Below are positions 33,088 through 40,640 of a stretch of 52,802 bases of DNA, one piece after another. Source of the DNA: CAZHGD01 sp964531735 (GTDB lineage: Bacteria > Armatimonadota > UBA10988); NCBI GenBank assembly GCA_964531735.1, contig CAZHGD010000033.1, positions 1 through 52,802 on the forward strand, in the 5' to 3' direction. Numbering within the stretch: position 1 is the stretch's first letter; each line of letters starts with the position of its first letter. A program made the position numbers and the translations under genes. The notes beneath the pieces are model-generated. The model did no database searches. It was not told the origin of the DNA and saw only the letters and a program-made list of their open reading frames with translations.

Positions 33088-35055
33088 TCAGAACGGCAGG
33101 CTGGACAAGCTGCGGAAGATGAGCGCCGCGGCGATGGAGACCATGGCGCTCAGGCCCATGCCGCAGGCGAAACCGGCCGCCAGCACCGGCGTGTAGCGCC
33201 GCCAGGTCTCGGCGCCATACCGCCGCGAGAAGTAGAAGCGCCCGATCACCGCGCCAACCAGTTCGGGAATCAGCATGTGCGGAATCTGGCCCAGGCCGCG
33301 GATGAAGCCGTAGATCGACAGCACCGGCAGCCCGAGCGAGCTGAACAGCGCGAACACCACCAGGCCCGAGCCCAGCCCGGCGCCGATCACCCCAGGTTTG
33401 ACCGCCGTCAGGAAAGCCTTGTTGTTCTCAGTGGTGGCGGTGATCCAGAAGGCCTGCTGCATGGCCGTGAACTCCCAGTACTTCTGTGCGTACGGGTAGG
33501 TCACGTGCGGGATCGGGTTGAGCTTCCAGATGTAGCTCCAGAACAGCAGGCTGCAGCCGAACAGCAGCACCAGCATGAGCAGTTCGGCCTTAATGACCGA
33601 GGTGAACCGGGTGCCGGTGAGCTGCACCTCGCGGAACTTCTGCGCGTAGGCACCGTAGTTGGCGAACGGCAGCGGCGCGAACCAGATGGCGACGCCCTTG
33701 TAGCCGCTGAGGATGAACGTCGCCTCCTGGATGAATGGGAACGGCACGAACTGGCCGGTGACGCCGAGCATGCGGGCGTTGATGTAGCTGTTCAGCGGCG
33801 TCCAGAGGAAGGCGAAGAACAGCAGCACCCAGGTGGGGAACTCAGGCACCAGCAGCTTGCAGGCCACAATCACGACCGTGCTGGCCAACGCCCAGACACC
33901 GACCGCCGCCGCGATGGGCACATCGCCGCGACCGGCCGGCACGCCCCGGGCCGCGCGTGAGCGCGTCGTGCGCCAGTTGTAGATGGTCCGCCCGATGCCG
34001 AGCACGGCAATCGCCAGCGCCGTACCGATGCCGAAGCTGAGGTAGAAGTCGAGCTGGTTGGAGAACACCGTGTTGATGGTGTCCATGCCCGGCTCCCACT
34101 GCTTCAGGAAGCCGAACCGGTGCAGCGCCGGGTTGATGGCCACCGAACCCAGCGTCGCCACCCCGGTGCCGACCACCACCCAGAACGGCAGCACCATACC
34201 GGTCACCACCGACTGCAGGCTGGTGCCGACGCCGAGCGGCGTCGCCGGGAAGATGCTCTCGGTGGCCGTGGTGAAGTCGATCCAGGGGATTGGCAGCAGG
34301 TAGATCGGCCGCACCAGCACCAGGCCGGAGACGGCCGGCACGGCGATGTAGACGACGCCGAAAACGATGCCGAGCATGGTCGCGAAGCTGAACACGCGCC
34401 AGCGCCAGGTCTCCTCCTGGCCGGTGGTCTCGGCCAGCGCGGTGGCGCCCTGGGCGGCCACCGGCGCCATCGGGAAGGTCAGCTTCTCGATGTCCGAGGT
34501 CAACCGGAACAGGCTGTACCCGAGGCCGTACCAGCTCAGGCGCGAGGTGACCTCGCGGAAGACCAGCAGCAGGATGGGCGCCAGCCAGTCGCGGTGGAAG
34601 AACGTGCGCGACAGGATGGCCGGCGAGTCGCTCGGCGGCGCGACCCAGGACGGGATCTGCCCGGCGAAGCTGGAGGCCGCCGGCGAGGTGGCCAGATACT
34701 GGTTCCAGATCAGCGTGGCAAACGGTCCCCCACTCAGCGCGGCGGCACCCACCACACTCGTCAGGCCACCGGCCAGGTAGTACAGCATGTACACTTCCTG
34801 GCGCTTGAGGCTGACAAACGAGCGCTTGGCGACCTCGGTGAACAGAATGATGGTCACCCAGACCGCCGCCGGCCCCATGGTCTCGCCGGCCACCAGACCA
34901 AGGTAGATGCTGGCCGGCATCATCACGAAGCCGATGAACAGCGCGCCCACCACGCCGACCCACGTCATGCCGTCTTCGTAGGTCTCGGGCTCCTCCATGA
35001 TCGAGCGGAACTCGGCGAGTTCACGCTCCTCCTGGGTCAATCGCTCCTCTGCCAT
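33088..35055 (-). CDS. DUF6785-like multi-pass transporter (OPT-related)
   Basis: The protein is about 655 residues with at least 12 hydrophobic segments (for example FIGFVMMPASIYLGLVAGET and LMLVLLFGCSLLFWSYIWKL). It starts with a short charged region (MAEERLTQEERELAEF). The overall pattern and length match the DUF6785/OPT-like membrane family. That family is probably involved in uptake of peptides or a related solute; the substrate is unknown. ATG 35055 is preferred over the upstream start at 35106. It is divergent from the second prepilin gene and followed by a hairpin terminator. Confidence 0.8.
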   Translation of the reverse strand: MAEERLTQEERELAEFRSIMEEPETYEDGMTWVGVVGALFIGFVMMPASIYLGLVAGETMGPAAVWVTIILFTEVAKRSFVSLKRQEVYMLYYLAGGLTSVVGAAALSGGPFATLIWNQYLATSPAASSFAGQIPSWVAPPSDSPAILSRTFFHRDWLAPILLLVFREVTSRLSWYGLGYSLFRLTSDIEKLTFPMAPVAAQGATALAETTGQEETWRWRVFSFATMLGIVFGVVYIAVPAVSGLVLVRPIYLLPIPWIDFTTATESIFPATPLGVGTSLQSVVTGMVLPFWVVVGTGVATLGSVAINPALHRFGFLKQWEPGMDTINTVFSNQLDFYLSFGIGTALAIAVLGIGRTIYNWRTTRSRAARGVPAGRGDVPIAAAVGVWALASTVVIVACKLLVPEFPTWVLLFFAFLWTPLNSYINARMLGVTGQFVPFPFIQEATFILSGYKGVAIWFAPLPFANYGAYAQKFREVQLTGTRFTSVIKAELLMLVLLFGCSLLFWSYIWKLNPIPHVTYPYAQKYWEFTAMQQAFWITATTENNKAFLTAVKPGVIGAGLGSGLVVFALFSSLGLPVLSIYGFIRGLGQIPHMLIPELVGAVIGRFYFSRRYGAETWRRYTPVLAAGFACGMGLSAMVSIAAALIFRSLSSLPF

Positions 35056-35140
35056 GACATCCGTCCCGGCCGATGAGGATAGCACATTCCACGCCGGCCG
35101 GACCACTCACCTTTGTGACCGGGCGCGCGCCGAAACGGTC

Positions 35141-35170
35141 TGGACGACAGCCGTCGCGATTCGCTAACAT
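35141..35170 (+). promoter_or_regulatory. Candidate promoter for the second prepilin gene
   Basis: TGGACG (35141-35146) and TAACAT (35165-35170) are 18 bases apart, about 80 bases before ATG 35253. The -10 overlaps a CGCTA/TAGCG dyad. Confidence 0.3.
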
Positions 35171-35252
35171 AGCGGTAAGCAGGCGGAGACGCATGGCCGC
35201 CAGACTGGTCGCGGATCCGACGTCTACAGCCGGCCATGCCGGGGAGAGCTGA

Positions 35253-35867
35253 ATGCGTACCAACCGAGACCGAGCCTTCACCCTGATCGAGTTGCTGGTG
35301 GTGATCGCCATCATCGCCATCCTGGCCGCGATCCTGTTTCCGGTGTTCGCCAAGGCGCGCGAGAAGGCACGCCAGTCCAGTTGCGCCAGCAACCAGAAGC
35401 AGATGGCGCTCAGCCAACTGCAGTACGTCCAAGACTACGACGAGGTCGTGCCCTACTCGTGGTACGAGGCACCGGCCAGCAAGTACTGGTACCAGGTCCT
35501 CGACGCGTATGTGAAGAACCAGCAGTTGTGGTACTGCCCCTCGGAGAAGAACCAGATGCCGGGCTACGGCCGCTGCCAGGACCACACGCCCTACCGCAGC
35601 ATCTACCCGCCGCCCTGGAGCAGTCTCGGGCAGATCGCCCGGGTCGCCGAGGCGAGCATGTTCTGTGACTCCTATCCCACGGCGACTTGGAACACGATGT
35701 ACACCTACTGCCCGATCTGCAATCCGACCTACACCGCCTGCGTCTCGAACCGTCACAACAACGGCGCGAACACGGCCTTCTGGGACGGGCACGTCAAGTG
35801 GCTGAGCTGGAGCGAGATCGTCTACGGCACCAACCGCGCGTACTACTGGATCCACACCAACTCGTGA
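35253..35867 (+). CDS. Type II prepilin-like (pseudopilin) protein, H-X9-DG family
   Basis: The 204-residue product begins MRTNRDRAFTLIELLVVIAI. The cleavage region here is RAFTLIE, so the residue before Phe is Ala rather than the usual Gly. The Armatimonadota-style FPVFAKAREKARQSSC segment follows. The C-terminal half carries several Cys and NRHNNGANTAFWDGHVKWLS, the H-X9-DG-type motif. The N-terminal 45 residues are nearly the same as in the protein at 3375, but the globular parts differ, so the two are paralogous pilin subunits. The ribosome site GGGGAGA precedes ATG 35253. Tyr and Trp are unusually frequent. Confidence 0.92.
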   Translation: MRTNRDRAFTLIELLVVIAIIAILAAILFPVFAKAREKARQSSCASNQKQMALSQLQYVQDYDEVVPYSWYEAPASKYWYQVLDAYVKNQQLWYCPSEKNQMPGYGRCQDHTPYRSIYPPPWSSLGQIARVAEASMFCDSYPTATWNTMYTYCPICNPTYTACVSNRHNNGANTAFWDGHVKWLSWSEIVYGTNRAYYWIHTNS

Positions 35868-35883
35868 CGGCTGCCGCTGCGAC

Positions 35884-35934
35884 GGTCGCTTCGGCGACCA
35901 CCGACTGAGGCGGTCGGGCCGACCGCCTCAGTCG
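35884..35934. terminator. Double hairpin between convergent genes
   Basis: First is a 6-base stem with a TTCG tetraloop (35884-35899). Then comes a 33-base element with perfect 16-base arms around one central G (35902-35934), which covers the hemW stop codon. It should stop transcription from both sides. Confidence 0.65.
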
Positions 35935-37058
35935 ACGAACTCGCGGAACACCACGTTGGCCAGCTGCACGCCGTGCGGCGTCAGCCGCCAGTGCCCGTCG
36001 GCCTCGGTCAACAGCCCGGCAGCAGCCAGCCGCGCCAACTCGCGGCCGAACACCTCGTCGGGCGACACGCCATAGCGCGTCGCGAAGCGTGCGCTGCTGA
36101 TCCCGTCCAGCATCCGCAGCCCGAGCCACATCGTCTCCTGTTGCTCTTCGCGCACCAGGCGGGTCTCGCTCTCGGCCACCGGCGAGTCGCCGGCCGCCAG
36201 GCTCGCGGCGTAGTCGTCCAGCGCGGTCCGGTTGCTCCAGCGCCGGCGGTCCACATACGACGCCGCGGCCGGACCGTAACCGCGGTACTCCTCGTTGTGC
36301 CAGTAGACCTGGTTGTGCGCGCAGCGGCGGCCCGGTCGCGCGAAGTTCGAGATCTCGTAGTGCTCGTAGCCGGCCGCACCCAGATCGTCCCTCGCCGCCT
36401 GGTACATGTCCGCCTCGGTGTCCTCGTCCACCGGTTGCACCAAACCAGCGGCCACGTCGCCATCGAGCCGGGTGCCCGGCTCGATGGTCAGGCCGTACAG
36501 CGAGATGTGCGCCGGCTCGAGGGCCACCGCCTCGCGTAGGGTCCGGCGCCAGCCGGCCAGGTCCTGGCCCGGCAGGGCGAACATCAGGTCGAGGCTCAGG
36601 TTGTCGAACCCCGCGGCGCGGGCCAGGTCACACGCCCGGTACGCCTCGGCCGCGCCGTGCGTGCGGCCGAGGCCCCGCAGCAAGCGATCGTCGAGGCTCT
36701 GCACCCCCAGGCTCAACCGACTGAAGCCGCCCTGGCGCAGCGCGGCGAACAGGCCGGCCTCGGCCGTGGTCGGATTGGCCTCGCAAGTCACTTCCTCGGG
36801 CAACGGCCCCAGGCGGTGCAGCAGTTGCAGCAGCGCGTCGGCGCCAAGCGTGGTGGGCGTGCCGCCGCCGAAGTAGACCGTGCGCGCCGGCCGCGGCGCC
36901 TCGGCCGCCAACTCGCGGCCGATGGCCTCGCGGTAGCGCGCCAAACGCTCCGCCTGCGCGGCAGGCGCCGCCGGCAGCGCCGCGGTGGCGAAGTCGCAAT
37001 AGCCGCAGCGCCGCAGGCAGAACGGCACGTGGCAGTAGACCGCCCACGACGAAGTCAT
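35928..37058 (-). CDS. hemW: HemW-like radical SAM protein
   Basis: The 376-residue protein begins with the radical SAM CxxxCxxC motif in YCHVPFCLRRCGYCDF, with the extra Cys typical of the HemN/HemW family. TVYFGGGTPTTLG and LSLDLMFALPGQDLAGWRRT follow. HemW is a haem chaperone rather than the coproporphyrinogen oxidase it was once named for. The C-terminal winged-helix-like part has GLRMLDGI. It starts 4 bases after the stop of a small membrane-protein gene, a likely operon. Confidence 0.93.
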   Translation of the reverse strand: MTSSWAVYCHVPFCLRRCGYCDFATAALPAAPAAQAERLARYREAIGRELAAEAPRPARTVYFGGGTPTTLGADALLQLLHRLGPLPEEVTCEANPTTAEAGLFAALRQGGFSRLSLGVQSLDDRLLRGLGRTHGAAEAYRACDLARAAGFDNLSLDLMFALPGQDLAGWRRTLREAVALEPAHISLYGLTIEPGTRLDGDVAAGLVQPVDEDTEADMYQAARDDLGAAGYEHYEISNFARPGRRCAHNQVYWHNEEYRGYGPAAASYVDRRRWSNRTALDDYAASLAAGDSPVAESETRLVREEQQETMWLGLRMLDGISSARFATRYGVSPDEVFGRELARLAAAGLLTEADGHWRLTPHGVQLANVVFREFVD

Positions 37059-37062
37059 GCCG

Positions 37063-37317
37063 TCAGCGGCCTCGGTGGTGTGGCGGTGGCGGCGGGGCGT
37101 GGTGCAGCGGCGGGCCGATATGGTCGACGCGCGGGTACCAGTTGGTCGGCGGTGGCAGGCGGTCGAGCCGCAGGCAGGCCGACAGGACGGCGACGGCGAT
37201 CTCCACGGCGATGGCCAACAGCGCCAAGGTCGCCATGAACCGCCACATCGCGCCCGGGGTCTGCGGTTCCGGGCCGAAACTCACTTTGCGACTGCCGCGC
37301 AGCCAGGTCGTGCTCAT
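37063..37317 (-). CDS. Small single-pass membrane protein upstream of hemW
   Basis: The 84-residue protein has one membrane helix (MATLALLAIAVEIAVAVLSA) after a soluble N-terminus. It ends in a proline/histidine-rich tail (GPPLHHAPPPPPHHRGR). The tail could bind metal or haem, which would suit the neighbour hemW, but this is inference. The ribosome site is weak. It ends 4 bases before hemW starts on the same strand. Confidence 0.55.
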   Translation of the reverse strand: MSTTWLRGSRKVSFGPEPQTPGAMWRFMATLALLAIAVEIAVAVLSACLRLDRLPPPTNWYPRVDHIGPPLHHAPPPPPHHRGR

Positions 37318-37332
37318 GGTCAGTCACCAGAG

Positions 37333-38997
37333 TCATTGTACCGCGGTCGGCGGGTGTGTCGCCAGCGGTTGACTCACACTCGCCGGCAAGCGGGCACCGG
37401 GCAGGCGCCCCGCCAGCAGAATGCGCCGGAAGTTCTCACCCAGCACGAGGCGCTTATCGGCTTCGCTCAGTCGCGTGTAGACCACCCAGCCGAGTTGCGG
37501 CCGCGGGTCACGCATCGGCGCGTCGGTGCCGTAGAGCACCCGGTCGGCCCCGATCTCGGCGCACAGGTACTCGATGACGCCGTTGGTGACCGGCGTCAAG
37601 GTCAACTCGGCGGAGATGTTGGCCGCCTGCTTCGCCACGCCGACCACCTGCTCGGCAAAGGCGAAGCTACCGCCACTGTGCGCGATCAGGCAGTGCAGGT
37701 TGGGGAACCGCTGCGCGATGTCGAGCACCACGCCGACCCCACCCACCGAGATGTGGAACAGCGCGTAGAGCGCGTGGTCGTGGCCGAACTGCCACCAGGG
37801 CTCGAAGCTCGGGTGGTTGTACGGGAGTGGTGTCCGCTGGTACGGCTTGAGTCCGGGGAAGCCCAGGCCGAGGTGGTAGTGCGCGATGGCCGCCTGCATC
37901 TCCTCGGCGCTCTGGTGCGTCGGGTTCAGCGTCAGCAGACCCAGCAGCTCGTCGGGCGCCTGCGCCACGGCGGCGGCGGTGACCTGGTTGCCGGCCGGCG
38001 CATCCATGCCCACCGTGCCGTTCCAGCTCATCAGGGCGGTGGCATCGGTGCCCAGGCGCCGCGCCACCTCGAGCAGACCGGACGCATCGCCGCGCGGCAT
38101 GACGTAGGCTTCGCCGGCGTAGTTGGCGCCGTCCCGCAGCACATGGCAGTGCGCGTCGAGCAGCCGACAGCTCAACGGCGTGCCGGCGCGCGCCTCGGCG
38201 GTGACACCGTCGTGCCACGGGCCCGGCGCCGGCGGCGCGGTCGGCCCGGCGCCCTTGAGCAGGCGGGTCAGGTTGCCCGCGGCCACCTGCTGCGCCGCGT
38301 CGCGGCCATACAGGCCATAGTCGATCAGGGCCCGCGCGGCACCGGCCGACTGCATCGGCAGGCCACTGCCGAACAGGCAGCGCGTGAACCCGTAGCGCTC
38401 GCCAAAGGTCTCGACCGCGCGGTTCGCCTGCAGATTGTGGAAGGTCAGGTGCAGGTGCGGATGCCGGTCCATCAGCAACTGCACCAGGCGCCACTGCGAC
38501 CAGTAGGCTTCGGTCAAGACGACGGGCGAGCCGGCGAACAGCGCCAGGAAGGTGTCGGCCGTGGCGAAGTCGCCGAGTTCGGCGAACGACACGAACACCG
38601 GCACCGTGGCGGCAGCGAGGGCCTCGGCCAACTCGCCGAGACAGGCCGCGTGAACGGGCAGACCGTGCGTCTTCGGGTAGAGCGTGACGGCCCGCACGTC
38701 GGCAGCGACCATGCGCCGCACCAGTTCGGCCGGCGCCGGGAAGTCGTCCAGCACCGGCGGCACGACCGTCCAGCAGGGCCACAGTCGCTCGCGGTGCGGC
38801 GCGATCTCCTCGAGCAGCCGCCGGTTGCTGTAGTCCGGCTCGTCGTAGCGCGCCTGCGTATGCCGGACCAGCGCCCCGGCCACGCCGGCCAGCTCCAGAT
38901 CCGCCAGCAAGTGGTCGAGCGACCACCGCTCCTGCGGCGCCTTGCCCGGCCGCGCCCCGTACTCCGCGTGACAATCGAAGAAGGTCAGCTCCGCCAC
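37333..38997 (-). CDS. Tandem amidohydrolase (two metal-hydrolase barrels)
   Basis: The 554-residue protein has two copies of an amidohydro_2-type TIM barrel. The C-terminal copy (about 275-554) keeps likely metal sites: HCH in LLDAHCHVL, His in LIAHSGG, Asp in VLYGTDAPM. The N-terminal copy (about 1-270) has DCHAEYG and CLFGSGLPMQ in the same places, so the second His of HxH and the Asp are lost and it is probably inactive. Family members hydrolyse or decarboxylate small acids. GTG 38997 is chosen because GGAGG lies just upstream. It is divergent from the RAYT gene through overlapping promoters. Confidence 0.82.
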   Translation of the reverse strand: MAELTFFDCHAEYGARPGKAPQERWSLDHLLADLELAGVAGALVRHTQARYDEPDYSNRRLLEEIAPHRERLWPCWTVVPPVLDDFPAPAELVRRMVAADVRAVTLYPKTHGLPVHAACLGELAEALAAATVPVFVSFAELGDFATADTFLALFAGSPVVLTEAYWSQWRLVQLLMDRHPHLHLTFHNLQANRAVETFGERYGFTRCLFGSGLPMQSAGAARALIDYGLYGRDAAQQVAAGNLTRLLKGAGPTAPPAPGPWHDGVTAEARAGTPLSCRLLDAHCHVLRDGANYAGEAYVMPRGDASGLLEVARRLGTDATALMSWNGTVGMDAPAGNQVTAAAVAQAPDELLGLLTLNPTHQSAEEMQAAIAHYHLGLGFPGLKPYQRTPLPYNHPSFEPWWQFGHDHALYALFHISVGGVGVVLDIAQRFPNLHCLIAHSGGSFAFAEQVVGVAKQAANISAELTLTPVTNGVIEYLCAEIGADRVLYGTDAPMRDPRPQLGWVVYTRLSEADKRLVLGENFRRILLAGRLPGARLPASVSQPLATHPPTAVQ

Positions 38998-39014
38998 GTC
39001 GCCCCTCCATCTCG

Positions 39015-39062
39015 GGGACAGTATACCTAACTCGTGGTATGCTGTCGCCCAGGAGCATACCA
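39015..39062. promoter_or_regulatory. Interlocked divergent promoters with inverted-repeat operator
   Basis: Plus strand: GGGACA (39015-39020), 17 bases, TATGCT (39038-39043) with TG before it. Minus strand: GCGACA (39043-39048), 17 bases, TATACT (39020-39025). A perfect 9-base inverted repeat TGGTATGCT / AGCATACCA (39035-39043 and 39054-39062) covers the plus -10, the ribosome site and the A of the RAYT start codon. A related arm AGTATACC is at 39020-39027. Confidence 0.5.
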
Positions 39063-39730
39063 TGGCACGGCTGGCCCGAGTGGTGATTCCCGGCGTTCCG
39101 CACCATGTCACGCAGCGCGGCAACCGCCGCGAGACGGTGTTCTTCAGTGACGACGACTACCGCGCCTACCTCGGGTTGCTGGCCGAGCAGGCCCAGGCGG
39201 CCGGCACCGCTGTCTGGGCCTACTGCTTGCTGCCGAACCACTGCCATGTGATCGCGGTGCCCGCTGACGAGGACGGCCTGCGCAAGGCCTTCGCCGACGC
39301 CAACCGGCGCTATGCGCGTCGCATCAACGCGCGTGAAGGCTGGCGCGGGCACCTCTGGCAGGAGCGCTACGGCTCGTTCGCGCTGGACGAGGCGCACCTG
39401 TGGGCGGCGGCGCGCTATGTGGAGCTGAACCCGGTGCGCGCCGGCCTGACGGCCCGCGCCGACGACTGGCCGTGGAGCAGCGCCCGCGCCCACCTGGCCG
39501 GCGCCGACGACGCCGTGGTCACCGTGGCCCCGCTGCTCCAGACCGTGGGCGACTGGGCCACCTATCTGGGCGAGCCCACCGCACCCGAGACCGGCGACCT
39601 GCTCCGCAGGCACGAGCAGACCGGCCGCCCGCTCGGCAATGACGCGTTCATGGCGCAACTGGAGGAGCTCACCGGCCGCCGCCTGCGCAAGCTGCGCCCA
39701 GGCCCGCACCGCGGCGAGGCCGAGCGGTGA
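39062..39730 (+). CDS. REP-associated tyrosine transposase (RAYT, IS200-like TnpA_REP)
   Basis: The 222-residue protein has the Y1 transposase pattern: RVVIPGVPHHVTQRGNRRET at the start, the HUH motif in LLPNHCHVIAVP, and YVELNPVRAGL with the likely neighbouring catalytic region. RAYTs are single-copy, domesticated relatives of IS200 transposases that act on REP sequences at chromosomal hairpins. No flanking IS ends or REP array is seen, so this looks like a resident gene. ATG 39062 sits at the end of a 9-base inverted repeat, which may be an autoregulatory site. AGGAG is 6 bases upstream. Confidence 0.9.
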   Translation: MARLARVVIPGVPHHVTQRGNRRETVFFSDDDYRAYLGLLAEQAQAAGTAVWAYCLLPNHCHVIAVPADEDGLRKAFADANRRYARRINAREGWRGHLWQERYGSFALDEAHLWAAARYVELNPVRAGLTARADDWPWSSARAHLAGADDAVVTVAPLLQTVGDWATYLGEPTAPETGDLLRRHEQTGRPLGNDAFMAQLEELTGRRLRKLRPGPHRGEAER

Positions 39731-39737
39731 CCGCCCA

Positions 39738-39750
39738 CTTGGCGGCCAAG
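39738..39750 (+). terminator. Small hairpin after the RAYT gene
   Basis: CTTGGC / GCCAAG arms around a single G lie 7 bases after the stop codon. Short, so only a weak terminator candidate. Confidence 0.3.
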
Positions 39751-39772
39751 CTGACCCGCTCCTGGGGCCACT

Positions 39773-39812
39773 TCGACACCGGGCGGCGAGATCGCGCATA
39801 CTAGGGTGTGCG
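39773..39812 (+). promoter_or_regulatory. Candidate promoter with dyad before the membrane-protein gene
   Basis: TCGACA (39773-39778), an 18-base gap and CATACT (39797-39802). The -10 overlaps a 7-base stem (CGCATAC / GTGTGCG, one G-T pair) that shares GCATAC with the RAYT repeat. Confidence 0.35.
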
Positions 39813-39866
39813 ACCGGTCCGTCAGGCTGTCGGCCGGCGTGGCGTCGGCCCCGAAGGAGGGCTGCC

Positions 39867-40289
39867 ATGGCGCTTCGGACGGTGTTGCTGCTCGATGCGG
39901 CGGTACTGGTCGCGCTCGGGGGTTCGTTCCTGCTGATCCCGGGGCAGGTGGCCCTGGCCTTCGGTTTCGGCACGCTGCCACCGGCGATGCACCACCTGGT
40001 CGGGCTGTGGGGCTGCGCGCTGGTGACGCTCGGCGCCGGCACCTTCGCCGCCGCGCTCAACCCCTGGCGGCATGTGATGATCATCCGCATCGGCATCGCG
40101 CGCGGCGCGCTCGAGTTCGCCGTCGGGCTGTTGCACCTGCTGCTGGGCGTGGCCACGCTACGCCAGGCCGCGCCCGGCCTGCTCGCCGGCGGCACCGTGG
40201 CCATCGCCTACACGGTGCTCTACCCGCCGCGACCGGCCGCGCCGGCGGTGGCCGCGCCGCCCGTCGAGGAGGCCGAGCATGCCGCATGA
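39867..40289 (+). CDS. Multi-pass membrane protein
   Basis: The 140-residue protein has four hydrophobic segments (for example VLLLDAAVLVALGGSFLLIP and IGIARGALEFAVGLLHLLLG), a short loop set and a proline-rich C-terminus (PPRPAAPAVAAPPVEE). The start is clear from AAGGAGG at 39854-39860. It overlaps the next gene by 11 bases. I do not recognise a family; it looks like a small integral membrane protein of the DoxX or DUF4345 general type, but this is uncertain. Confidence 0.65.
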   Translation: MALRTVLLLDAAVLVALGGSFLLIPGQVALAFGFGTLPPAMHHLVGLWGCALVTLGAGTFAAALNPWRHVMIIRIGIARGALEFAVGLLHLLLGVATLRQAAPGLLAGGTVAIAYTVLYPPRPAAPAVAAPPVEEAEHAA

Positions 40290-40632
40290 CCTGCTGCTGA
40301 GCAGTTGCCCGCACTGCGGCGAGACGGTCATCATCGGCCGCGCCTACTGTCCGGCCTGCGGCGCGCCACAGGCGCAAGGCGCGGCGCGCACGGGCCAGGT
40401 GGGCCTCGTCAACCTGGTCGTGGCCGTCGTGCTGGTCCTCTGCGCGGCGCCGTTCGGCTTCGTCGGTGGCGCCTGCTCGCTGATGGGCCTGCAAGCGCTG
40501 CCCGCGTCGGGCGGTGACGCGCAGATGGCGGTCATCTCGCTGGGCTTCGGCCTGCCGGTGTTGGCCGTCGGCGTCGGCCTGTGCGTGCTGGCCGCCTGGC
40601 TGCTGCGCCACGGCGGGCTCGGCAAGCCCTGA
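40279..40632 (+). CDS. Zinc-ribbon membrane protein
   Basis: The 117-residue protein begins with a zinc ribbon (CPHCGETVIIGRAYCPACG) and then has two membrane helices (VNLVVAVVLVLCAAPFGFVG and LPVLAVGVGLCVLAAWLL). It overlaps the preceding membrane-protein gene by 11 bases, so the two are co-translated. The design matches many small zinc-ribbon membrane proteins of unknown function. The 4005 gene has a similar layout. Confidence 0.7.
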   Translation: MPHDLLLSSCPHCGETVIIGRAYCPACGAPQAQGAARTGQVGLVNLVVAVVLVLCAAPFGFVGGACSLMGLQALPASGGDAQMAVISLGFGLPVLAVGVGLCVLAAWLLRHGGLGKP

Positions 40633-40640
40633 CTCCGCGC

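Noticed and set aside
37057..39030. Long plus-strand frame opposite the double amidohydrolase
   Set aside because: Low-complexity RQHV-rich product with no motif; the minus-strand gene is well supported.
39035..39812. REP array around the RAYT gene
   Set aside because: Only two or three related short dyads are present, all in flanking regulatory DNA. There is no repeated series as in a REP/BIME cluster.
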